Positions 48,200-57,500 of a DNA stretch of 57,500 bases are shown here, in pieces (positions within the stretch are counted from its first letter, which is position 1; every line of letters starts with the position of its first letter). Below the pieces are notes generated by a model. That model saw nothing but the letters and a program-made list of their open reading frames with translations, was not told the DNA's origin and made no database searches. The DNA is from Cryptococcus deneoformans JEC21 (lineage: Eukaryota > Basidiomycota > Tremellomycetes > Tremellales > Cryptococcaceae): the NCBI RefSeq assembly GCF_000091045.1, contig NC_006670.1, positions 2,030,701 through 2,088,200 on the forward strand, given 5' to 3'. Made by a program: the position numbers and the translations under genes.

Positions 48200-50658
48200 C
48201 TAATCCTCCATCATCAACCACTCCTTACTCCCAGGCTTAATCTTCTTTTCCCCATCCACTTCATCATCCTCATCTTCACTCTCAACCTTCTTCTGAGGCT
48301 TCTTGGGTACCGGCGGCAAAGCCTTGGCTGGCGGACCAATTTTGGAGTGCAAGGGGACAATCTTGAGCTTCTTCGACATACCAGTACGTTTGTGTCCGCC
48401 AAACTTGGCAAGTACGGATGGGAGATCTTTGCGAGCTATGTTCCGGGTAATCAATTGGTCAGCCCCATCATCTCATCTTTCTTTTATCCTTTTATCTATA
48501 TTTTGCGTTTTTGTATTTTGAGTTTCAAGATGGACTGAAACTTACGATTCCTAAATCTGACATCCACCGGTGTACCCTCTCTACCACCCGATGACATTGG
48601 TCTGGAAGAAGAAGAGGAAGGTTGTGGCGTGGAGATACCCGTGTTGCTCGAAGCACGAGCCAGTGGTTGACGTGGCCGTGTCGGAGATTCGGCAACATTG
48701 GTGGATGATGGTTGTGCTAGAGGACTGTCCGGTTTAGCGGGGGGTTTGGCGGGGGATTTACTTGGGGATCTAGAGTTTTCCTTGTCTACTACCTCGGTTG
48801 GTTGTTGGGTAGCTTTCTTTTTGGAAGATGTCTTTTTCTTGGATTTCTTTGTCTGTTTCGGTTCGGGGGCCGCCAAGATAGGTTCTGCAGCAGGTTCGGT
48901 CGCTGTTGAAGGTTGTGGCTCAATAACTGATTGTATTTCTGGCGTTGACTCTGTAGCTGGAGCCGGTGCTAATTCCGGCTCGACAGCCTCCGGCATATTA
49001 GACGTCACAGTCGATTGCTCAGTATCATTGGAAGCAGAAGCGCCGGTCGTCGGGACATCCCCTGGCTCTTCCATGATCTCGGCAGAACTGAGAGCCTTCT
49101 TGCCCTTCTTTGCTGGTGCCTTCTTCTCCTTCTTCTCTTTAGTTTCCTTGGGTTTCGCTTTAGCCTTTGGCTTTGGCTTGGCCTTTTTAGTCCCAGGTTG
49201 GAAATCCTCGTCGATCCCATCGTCGATATCAGGGATCTCCATAGGGTCAAACTTTCGTTTTTTGGATTTTGTTTTAGAGGCAGGTTCGGACGCGGAGGTG
49301 GGGATGGAATTGGAGAGAGCGGAAGGGGGTAAAGCAGAACCTGATGAGACCTGAGAGGCTTGCGGGTTCGCAGGCAAGGTGGACGCTTCAACAGGTAAAT
49401 TGGCATCGGTCGGGCTAGATTGTATAAGCTCTGCGTCGGATGCCACTTGTGGTTGTTCAACCTCTTTTCCTCTGCTTGTTGGTTTCTCGCACCCGGCACT
49501 CTCCGCTCTCTTCCTCTTTCCAACCGCACCGCCTCTATCCTCTTCAGTGATCCCAGATGTCTTCTTTGTAGGTGACAAGTGATCGGGTAAAGTGACTTCA
49601 ACTACAGCTCGAGAGGCCGCCAAAAGTTTTCTCTTCTTTGCTAGACTATCTAATGGATCTGGCGAAGTGAGGTTTGCTTCCTTCTGAGGACTTTGCGAAC
49701 TCCGTCGCAGACCGGCAGACCTTAACGATCTTCCATCTTCGCCGTCAGAAGAAAAAATGGTGGACTTGCTCTTGTTTTGAAAACGAGCTGCACCTGGAGA
49801 TGATGATGAAACACCGGTAGGAACTGCTAATCCGTCGCTTGGTCTTTTGATAGAAGATGAGAGGGTCGCAAGAGAAGATTTTCCGTATGTCTTCACCTTT
49901 TTCGCGAGAAGCTCGGCACTAGATTCAGGAGGGACGCTTGACTGCAGCTGAGTAGGAGAGAAAAGTGGTCGATTGGAAGATACCTCGGTACTGCTCACAT
50001 GTGAAGGATGAGATTCGTTATTGGAAGAAGAGTCTTGGATATAAGGAGGGACAAAAGGTGCTGGTGAGGAGTAAAGACCGTCGGAGGCTGGTCGAGCGTG
50101 AGTTGGAAGAGAAGATGGAGGCAAGGCTTTGCTGGAAGAAGTAGTGTTGGTCGTAGGAGTATTATTGCTGTCCGTGCAAGGGACCAAGATGGAAGTGTCT
50201 GGGTTACCGTTCGAGGGTGTGAAGGTTCCAATTTCACTCAGATAAGCTATATATGAAGTCAGAAATTGATAAAGCTTCGCAAACAGGCCTAGAAACATAC
50301 TGGGCTGTTTGGCACTGGAACTAGTGCCGATCTCTATCGTCTCGATGGTCGCCGGCACAGCATTGGGAGGAGGCATAATTTCTCCAGACATATCAGGCCT
50401 TACTGGAAAAACCTGCTGAACAGCAGAACCCTCTGTGGGTTCTACAGGCCTAAGTTCCATTTCTTTAGACTCTTGTGTAGTTCCCGAGGTGTCGCTGGAG
50501 CTTAAGGAATGAGGAGATGGTTTTGAAATAGTTTGGGCTTGTTGGGTAGATAGCTGAAGTGCACGAGCCAGTTCAGCTGCTTCTCGGCGTCTATTGATAT
50601 CAATGGTCAGTCAAGCTGTGCAACTGGTATTGCCAAGTCGACCAGCCCACCTAGACAT
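48200..50658 (-). CDS. Lys/Ser-rich nuclear protein with N-terminal UIM and C-terminal RAD51AP1-like motif
   Basis: Four exons (50658-50651, 50590-50301, 50246-48546, 48435-48200) give 744 aa. Residues 5-21 (REAAELARALQLSTQQA) fit the ubiquitin-interacting motif: Leu, Ala-Leu and Ser in the diagnostic spacing. The long middle is disordered: Ser/Thr/Pro, then a Lys-rich block (KAKPKPKAKAKPKETKEKK) and EP/AP repeats. Near the end, GGHKRTGMSKKLKIVPLH (about 679-696) resembles the RAD51-binding C-terminal motif of RAD51AP1 (G-L-S-x-x-x-x-V-x-P-L-H). The first exon is 8 nt, and a 54-nt intron at 50300-50247 lacks a stop and keeps frame, so intron retention would be silent to frame. Both motif calls are by eye. 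A ubiquitin-linked homologous recombination factor is a hypothesis. It diverges from LSM3. Confidence 0.72.
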
Positions 50659-51071
50659 GTATATCTACAGGCAATGTCGTGGATAAGTCACGTCGGCTAC
50701 TGCTCGTCCTCTATCCTCCTCAATCAGTTAATGGTTGTCGGATGCCTTCTGAAGTATAGTTGCTGTCCCCCTGCCCCTTATTCAAGAATAGCGCGCAAGA
50801 CCTCTGTTCAAAATGGGAATGAAGATATACACAATGTAAAGGAAATCAAAGACAACAACTTTCTGAAATTGGCCACCACCTCCATTCGCGTTGCGGGACG
50901 CGTCGCGATGGCCGGTTGAGTCAGCTTTGTTACGTAATTGAATTTGAAGTGCACTTCTTTGAATCCCATGCCGACCACCGAGTGACGGACGAAGAATCAC
51001 TTGATTTGGGCATTGAAAGAGAGTCTTCGCCTATATCCTTAGATCGAGACCATCCCACGAATCATATAAAG
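50659..51071. promoter_or_regulatory. Divergent promoter of the UIM gene and LSM3
   Basis: These 413 bp lie between two divergent start codons. No TATA box or known motif stands out. Confidence 0.45.
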
Positions 51072-51550
51072 ATGGACGCCGTGGTCAATTCTCAAATTCA
51101 AGAGCCTCTAGACCTCGTCAAGCTTGCCCTCGGAGAGTGAGTAGCTTCCGTTCTTGCTCCTGTCCTGCTCTCGCTTTCCACTTGTTTTGGGCCATGTATG
51201 CTGATTGCTTTTCAGGCGTGTTTTGATTAAGCTTAGAGGTGACAGAATAGTCACTGGTGTTCTTCACGTATGCTCATCCATTGTCTAGGACGATGTAAAG
51301 AGCGTTTGCTGACGCTCAATGCCACAGGCTTATGACGCCCACATGAACGTTGTCATCTCTCAAGCAGAGGAATCCATCCATGTTGTCGACGTGACCGAAG
51401 AAGGACAGCCCTTACCACCTAGGATCGAGAGACGGACTGCCGAGATGTTGTTCGTTCGAGGAGACGGTGTGATTCTCGTGCGTATGAGTATGAGCTTTAT
51501 CAAGGAGATTTGACTGATGTGATTTGCAGCTTTCACCGGCAGAGCAATAA
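51072..51550 (+). CDS. LSM3: U6 snRNA-associated Sm-like protein Lsm3
   Basis: Four exons (51072-51136, 51216-51267, 51328-51477, 51530-51550) give 95 aa, the normal Lsm3 size. Motifs: QEPLDLVKLALGERVLIKLRGDR (Sm1), HAYDAHMNVVISQAEE (Sm1 end) and RRTAEMLFVRGDGVIL (Sm2 with RGDGV). Lsm3 is in both heteroheptameric rings: Lsm2-8 binds the U6 snRNA 3' end in the nucleus, and Lsm1-7 promotes decapping in the cytoplasm. The last exon is 21 nt. It converges with the kinase gene, with 224 bp between stops. Confidence 0.95.
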
Positions 51551-51774
51551 GATGGTTGTAGCTCGAGACGGTGATGCAGATATACCCATATATAAAACGA
51601 ATATGCCATAAATTCATTAGAGTGAATGTCCAAGTAAAGTGTGCTAATGTCTTACAGCTACAACCGGCTGCCTGAGCTTCAATTGTCTACGGGTGTCTAT
51701 ATACAGCTATGAAGCCCCCTTCAATAACGGATACCTATCGTTTACCTATACGAACCATTAGGGAAAGCATATTG

Positions 51775-54575
51775 CTAATTTGTTAGGTTGTACTCGCCTT
51801 TCTTCCCAGTCATCTTATCGAAAACTGCTCCCCATGATCCAGTTCTTCCTATCGAATGCGAATGCGAATGCCCAGGTGCCGCCCCATTGCCCAAGCCACA
51901 TCTATCTTTCTCTTGGACAGAAGTCGCCATAAGCACTTTCTCGGCTTTTTTCACGCTGGACCGCCTACTGAGCCAACTACGTTTTTCGTTGTGATCAGGG
52001 TTGGCTGCTCGCGACGACACTCTGGCTAAAATGGTTTCGGTTCGAGAAAGAGGGATGACAGTGGAGGGACCAGTGCTCGCATACTCAGTATGCCTTGCGG
52101 TGGTTGGCGTATCTGCCCTTGTTTCTGGCAGTCTCGCATCTTCTGTCGCTGCAACAACGTCATTCTTACCCTCGGTGGAGGTTTCTTTAGGAACTTCTGC
52201 AGAAGGGATACTTCCCGGCTCATCCGCCCCCTCGGACAGTAGTTCTGGGGATCTATGTGCTTCAAGACCATCGCTTCTAATCTCCAAGGCCGTCAAACTC
52301 TCATTCAAATTCAAAGAGAGTATCTCCGCATGATGCGCCTCGGTCTTGCCCACTTCCATTAAAGGGCTCATAGGTGCCGTCGCCCTCTCATCATCTTGCG
52401 CCATGCTATCCTCCGACCTCGGCACCCATAGATCTCTACCACGTTTCATTGGTGATGCACCGTCAGGGATTTTTGAGGACGATGATATCGACATTGGGCG
52501 CTGAAGATCGAATGATGTTGTTTTCCGAGCGCTGTGCGCAGGAGTTACAGACGATGACCTGGTTTTACCTCTTTCGCTACCCGTCCGTATTCCAAGGCCG
52601 ACTATGTAGTCACCCTCGACGGAAGCAGATCTTTCAGCCCATTGTCTCAAAGATACTCTTGGGGAGGGTGGCATTACGCTAAAGGAGGAGCTGCGGGAAT
52701 GCGTATGAGACGCAAAGTAATCGCCTTTGTACGAGATGACAGACGGGGAGCGGGCCGAGGGGATATGTAACGAAGATTTTATAGGAGATGGAGGATGAGA
52801 CGGAGTAGTAAAGTCCCACGATGATGTGCGGGAGACAAAAGAGGACACAGTAGGTATTCGACCTAAATTTAAGTCAGTGTATGGTCTAGCAGGGTAAGAC
52901 GAGCAGCAATTTACGAAGCTCCTGCCGCTGCGCAAGTTGAGGAACACCATCTGAATGGAGAAATAAAATCAGCTCTGTTCCCGGAAAGTGAAGCAGGTGC
53001 GTAGTTACCAAGAAGGGATTGAGCTAGGAAATTCTTTTTCTTGGCCCCTTTAAGCCAATGATGTTCCAGTAGCTGTGCAGAAGTCGGTCTGCGCCTCTAT
53101 TAGTATCCCCACTACCCGTATCATTTTTGACGCTCACCTTCCATCCGGATCTTTTACGAGGCAGGCATCCACAAACTCCTTCATTTGTCTGCTAAACTTT
53201 CCCATCCTGTCCAAGGTCGGAGGAGGGTCAGTGATAATTCTTGTCAAAACATCTTTGCCCTTGTTCTTCGATCCTGGGACAGTCCCATAAGCCAATTCGA
53301 GGATAGTCATCCCTAAACTCCATATATCCGCCTTGCTGTCATATCTTCTTCCCAGAATTACTTCTGGCGCCATCCAATTGGGCTAGACCGTTACCATTAG
53401 TAACCCAAATGGTCTCATAAAAATACTAACACTTACTGTGCCTACAAAGCTCTTTCTCCTACCCCAATCCTCCTCCACTGGCGTCATCGACGCTGCCTTC
53501 CCAGGTCCTAATCCATCTACCGCTGTAGATCCAAACCTGATCTCTTCAACTCCCTTTCTCCGAGACTTTTCTGATATTGGCGAAGGAGGAAGGTTCATGT
53601 CCCCGCCCACGCCCAGGTCTGCCAATAGGATGGTACCATCGTCGTCTACTAAGAGGTTACCGGCTTTGAGATCTCTCTGCCTCTTCGTTAGTAGTGCAAA
53701 TCGTCGGCTCATTCCACAGACTCACATGTAAGTATCCTTTCTCATGAAGATACTTCATCCCTTCAAGCACTTGTTTTATGATCGCCTTTATTTCCTCCTC
53801 TTCTAGTCCTGCACGTCCATCTTCCTCCTTTCTTTTATGCCCAATGTTGAACTTGAAGGCATGATTGCTTTTAGGGGTTGTTGCCGATCTAGAGCGCCAA
53901 TCAAGGATACCAGCTAGAGATCCTCCTGATATGAGAGGGGTTACAAGAGCGATGCGCTGGCAGTCTGGAGGTAGGGTAAATGTAGCTAAAATTCTACAGT
54001 CCAGCTGCTTATTAGCTTTGGCTATGTATATACTGATTAATGAAAACCTGCCGAAGGATATTGGGATGCTTGCAGAGAGCTAGCAGCCTTATCTCTTTGA
54101 ATAATTGTTCCACATTCGGGCGAGAATTCGATACTTTGATAGCGCACGGCCTATTTCCTTGAGGCTGTGATGATGTCCCTCGCTCAAGCACTCGTGATGT
54201 CACTGCCGTGGGTAAAGTGGAAGGCGCTGGCAGAGTTATGCTTAGACGAGGTTTCCGAGAAGTTCCAGGGGAAGAAATGTGTGTTGAATGAGGCGTTGAA
54301 GTTGAGTTTGAACTGGTCGAAGATACACTCGGCGACGTTGAAGGCTGAGGACTGGGCGGGGTAAACACGGCTGAATAAACAGTTGACGAAGCCCCAAAGC
54401 CTTATAGAAGGTTGTTGGTATGATCCTCACATTATGCATCTTGGGACTCACCAATGATCGGACCCAACTCATAATCGTCCGAGTTGAAGGTGAAAGTGGA
54501 CCAGTACTCGTCGTTCAGCATTCCTCGAGCTGGAATGTCCTCTGTTTTGCTCTCTAGAGGACGGTGATTTCCCAT
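51775..54575 (-). CDS. STE20-type protein kinase, FRAY/OSR1-like
   Basis: Eight exons (54575-54452, 54400-54052, 53993-53726, 53676-53437, 53382-53138, 53088-53009, 52950-52915, 52862-51775) give 809 aa. Kinase motifs: GFGASSTVY glycine loop (about 42-50), CAIK Lys at about 130, HRDLKAGN (Asp 249), DLG in place of DFG (267-269), FVGTPNWMAPEVI, SKADIWSLGMTILELAYG, and LLEHHWLKGAKKKNFLAQSLL, which resembles the OSR1/SPAK segment after the catalytic core. Long Ser/Pro-rich insertions sit between the glycine loop and Lys130 (about 70 aa) and in the activation segment (about 68 aa from DLG to APE). The C-terminal 400 residues are Ser-rich with no recognised domain. Role unknown; FRAY kinases act in osmotic and ion signalling. 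The second intron donor is uncertain (GC at 54051 or GT at 54033). Confidence 0.85.
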
Positions 54576-55111
54576 TACTTTGAGGTAATCGGAGCCTCGG
54601 GAGTATTATCGAGCTGTTATGGGCGTTTTCATAGGGATAACTAAGATCGAAGAAGACTGATCAAACGTTGAAGGAATCTGACGGATGAATAGGGATCGAA
54701 TTTTGAATGAGGACCTGTACGAAGTCAGCTCTTCCTGAAGTCCCTCGGTCCTAGGAGCTTTTCATTATACCTTGGAAGCCATCTAAGATCTGCTATGACT
54801 TATTTGGACGAGCTGTATGCATAGAAAAAACAGTACGAACAGATCTTCGTAATTGACTTTGTTGTCGTTGCCCGAGCTGTCGCCGTCGGACGGATAACCT
54901 CGAAGCTCGAAACGCGTCCCATTTTTTTTTCGGAATTCAAACGTGTCGCATTATTGGTATCGATGATGGATGTTTGTTGTGCGTTTCATCTTGGCGTTAG
55001 AAGGAGGGTTTTCTTGACCTTCCGAAGAAAGGCTGCTTTCTACACACTCACCAGTGACCAAAGCAAGGAACAAGGATACATGCGGTCTAACATAAAACTA
55101 TGGTGAAACAG
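54576..55111. promoter_or_regulatory. Kinase promoter and 3' UTR of the SCI1-like gene
   Basis: These 536 bp have no coding support. An A/T-tract (T9) lies at 54923-54931. Confidence 0.45.
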
Positions 55112-56550
55112 CTAGTAGTCCGCATCTTCTGTCCTGACGCCCATATTCTTGGGCACATTCATACCCAGCAATCTTCGTTTGCTGATCTCTGTACGTTCCG
55201 CCTCAATTCTACGCAGCTCTGCTACTTCTTGAGGACTGAGATATGACTCTTGAGGTTCCTTCGTCGTCGACTGCATCGCATAAGAAATCCGACAACTGTA
55301 CTTGGGCTTGGATCGGTAGGGATGCTCACCTTGAGACTTGACGAATGAGCCTTCATATCCGCCATAGGATCATAGCCACTGCTCTCATCGGGTAAAGTTT
55401 GACCTGATCGGATCATGTTCAATTTTATCATATATTTGTCCATGTCGTAATACTACAGTCCTTAATAAATATAGGGCCGCATCATGGATGTAGATTTTCA
55501 CTCACTTTCTCGTGCCCAAGAGTTGCTACGAGAATTCATATCCTTTGATTAGCCATCATTCAGACTCCTTCGACATGAGATTCTTCGTTGCTCACCCGTG
55601 TTGTAATCCTCGACATACACCGCGAACTCCTTCTTTGTTCTGTCCTTGCTAATGGTCTCCGGATTGATCTTCCTTTCCTCTACCAACCAAGCTCGGAATT
55701 CCTACAGGACATCGGCCATCTGTCAGATACTCCGACGATGTTTTCTTTATGTATATGACACGAACCGAATCTTTCTTGGGTAAACTAAGAGGGACTTGAT
55801 CAGTCTGTTGCTATGTATCTTGAAACAAGAAAGTTACGACTCACTCTATTTCTGAAATGATACCATATTGGCCCCAGCTATGCGTAGAAGCGGCGGTCTC
55901 TCTCTTCTTCTACAGAGCAGTCGCTGTCAATATTTATCAGAGATCTGTGGAATTTAATGGAAAATACCTTGTCACGTTTAGCTCTCTTCTTTTCCTTTCG
56001 CCTTCGGCGTTCCTACAGTTTATTCAGTTAGAAAAACACGCCAAACATTTGAGCTGTAGTTCTCACTTCTTTCTCCTCTTTCTCGCGTTTTCTCTCTCGT
56101 TCCTTCCGTTTCCTCCTCCGTCTCTCATCTTCACTCTCACTGTCACTGGAGTAATCACTAGAATCACTCCTTGACCCCGACCGAGACCGCCTCCTGCTTG
56201 ACCTTGGTTTGTGATGACGATCCTCATCCCTATTTTTGGCACGACGATGGCGTGAAGGCGAGCGGGATTCAGAACTACCAACGGTACACCCGTCAACTGT
56301 CCAGCACATATTGTCTGCTGGACCAAGTAGCTTACTCGCGATGTCGACGTCTGGAATCTCGATCCCTTTCTCTGTCCCTGTCCTTATCTCGATCCATACT
56401 GCTGCTTCTAACCCTTCTCCTCTCTCTGTCCCTGTCTCTATCGTCTCGCTCTGACCTTGAGCGATACCTCTCGTCCTGCTCCTTTCTCCCGCTCTCTCTA
56501 TCGTTGTCGCGGTAATCTCTTGATCCGTCGTTTTCGCTTTCTCTGGGCAT
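55112..56550 (-). CDS. Arginine-rich protein of the SCI1 (style cell-cycle inhibitor)-like family
   Basis: Nine exons (56550-56336, 56274-56067, 56012-55968, 55909-55845, 55784-55766, 55701-55596, 55525-55506, 55452-55330, 55270-55112) give 319 aa. The first 140 residues are RD/RE/RS repeats (DRDRERRRV, RSRSGSRSDSS) as in splicing-associated proteins. The conserved core is THSWGQYGIISEIDLPKKDSEF, RAWLVEERKINPETISKD, FAVYVEDYNTATLGHEKYYDMDKY; these match a eukaryotic family whose plant member is SCI1. The family's molecular role is poorly known; nuclear speckle location and mRNA processing are likely. Exons 5 and 7 are micro-exons of 19 and 20 nt, both required to keep the conserved core. Confidence 0.83.
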
Positions 56551-57112
56551 TTTGTGTGCGTCTCGGACTTGCTTCTGTATGCATACGCGAGCAAAAGTCT
56601 TGAAACTTTGTGATGTTGTAAATGATCGCTAACTTGCTATTTGAGTTTAAATGTCGGTGGTGAAAGCAAGTGCGGCGCGGAGTTGTGTCTACGTCATGAC
56701 ATTTACAAACAAGTCTTCGCAAGGCGTCCGTCGTCGGCTTACGGACGGACAGCTGCAGATTGACTGCAGAAGGACCAACTACTACGTAATACTGCTACTC
56801 AGTTTGATTGAGCGCTCTTCAAGGTTGCAAAGGCTCCTTCTTATTAACAGTTCAAGTAACCGTTGCCATCGGCCACGAGCCCAGGCTATACCAGCTTTTA
56901 AAAACCTCAGGTGATGAGGTGGGGATGGGAAAAATAGGAGGATAAATTACACTTAATAGGGAGAGGAGAATTGGGTTTTTTGCTGCAACGGGAAGGTCAG
57001 AAGAGGGAGGATATTTTATTGATTTTGAAATAGCGCTCTTCTTTTGCTATTGTATAACTCTTGCACTGTGCTATGAGTGTGATAATCTGTCAAGCGTGAC
57101 ATGATTCCAGGA
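56551..57112. other. Intergenic, SCI1-like promoter and 3' UTR of the next gene
   Basis: These 562 bp have no coding support on either strand. Confidence 0.45.
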
Positions 57113-57500
57113 CTATTGAGTTTCATACTCATCGGCAAAGCCAATCTTTTCAGACTCGTCACTATATCCTTCGTTCCCGCTGATTTCATCTTGTACACTC
57201 TCCATGTCCTCGTCTGATTCTGACTTGTCACCCTCGACCTCCCGGTTAGGGTGATCTATCTAAAAGAGAACATTAATTAGGGCATTCATGGTGTGTCACC
57301 GGACGTACCATTCGAAGAAACTCCCTCGCAACGTCCTCCTTTTCATCTATTTCTACCGCTTTAGCAAACCATTGCCGAGCCTGCCTCATCAAGCTAGCAT
57401 CAGCATGCTCCCAACCATCAGGGAGAGGCGAAGGGGATCTCGAAGACCTCTGCGAAGTCGCGGTAGAATCGCGGTCCTTTCGCTCTAGGAGCTCCGTACG
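57113..57500 (-). CDS. Hypothetical protein, 3' end only (5' part beyond window)
   Basis: Two exons are visible (57500-57309, 57259-57113), joined by a 49-nt intron (GTACGT...TTTTAG); the reading continues past the window edge. About 112 residues are seen. The first part (SSRSPSPLPDGWEHADASLMRQARQWFAKAVEIDEKEDVAREFLRM) looks helical, and the C terminus is strongly acidic (SESDEDMESVQDEISGNEG ... ETQ). I do not recognise the family. The frame, splice sites and lack of stops support a real gene. Confidence 0.65.

Noticed and set aside
48698..49354. 218-codon plus-strand ORF antisense to the UIM gene
   Set aside because: It is the shadow of a low-complexity Ser/Ala/Lys-rich coding region on the other strand.
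1..57500. Biosynthetic, defence or mobile gene cluster
   Set aside because: All recognisable genes are independent housekeeping or signalling genes of one lineage, with uniform intron style. No transposase, integrase, terminal repeats or functional clustering was seen.

Overview
The window looks like chromosomal DNA of a basidiomycete yeast of the Cryptococcus neoformans/gattii group. The genes are packed with short introns: about 98 coding introns in 21 genes, mostly 45-65 nt, with GTRNGT donors and CTRAY branch sites. Promoters often carry CT-rich tracts just upstream of the start codon. One gene matches the cryptococcal mannoprotein MP88, and PBS2 and MSH2 lie side by side. From memory, unchecked, these two carry consecutive locus numbers in C. 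neoformans. I see no tRNA, rRNA, CRISPR array or intact mobile element.

Layout, left to right. 0.1-6.2 kb: a DUF2461 protein (-), the DEAD-box ribosome biogenesis helicase DBP4 (+) and an unknown Ser/Pro-rich protein (-). 6.2-8.4 kb: a gene-poor stretch. 8.4-13.0 kb: a DUF726 alpha/beta hydrolase (-) and a CIA30 complex I assembly factor (-). 13.6-20.9 kb: the HOG-pathway MAPKK PBS2 (+) converging on the mismatch repair gene MSH2 (-, 19 exons). 22.1-24.9 kb: RPL35 (-) diverging from RAD23 (+). 25.5-30.9 kb: an acidic protein with a weak GRINL1A-like N terminus (+), phosphoglycerate dehydrogenase (-) and UTP15 (+). 31-35 kb: a second gene-poor stretch, then MP88 (+). 35.2-40.6 kb: a large PH-domain protein of the fungal Skg3/Caf120 type (+). 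40.6-42.8 kb: a third gene-poor stretch. 42.8-47.9 kb: ATG13 (-) diverging from RPL27 (+). 48.2-51.6 kb: a Lys/Ser-rich protein with an N-terminal UIM and a C-terminal RAD51AP1-like motif (-), diverging from LSM3 (+). 51.8-57.5 kb, all (-): a FRAY/OSR1-type STE20 kinase, an SCI1-like arginine-rich protein and the 3' part of an unknown gene.

The neighbours do not form a pathway or cluster. They are independent housekeeping genes: ribosome biogenesis (DBP4, UTP15, RPL35, RPL27), RNA processing (LSM3, SCI1-like), DNA repair (MSH2, RAD23, perhaps the UIM protein), stress kinases (PBS2, FRAY-like), autophagy and metabolism. Exon-intron models were built by hand from splice consensus, reading frame and family conservation. 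Every complete model sums to a whole number of codons.

The most interesting signals are in RNA processing: a candidate recursive (zero-length exon) splice site in RPL27, a strong hairpin in a long intron of phosphoglycerate dehydrogenase, nested pairing in the RPL35 intron, four well-supported GC-AG introns plus one ambiguous case, and several micro-exons. The most interesting protein is the UIM/RAD51AP1-like one.
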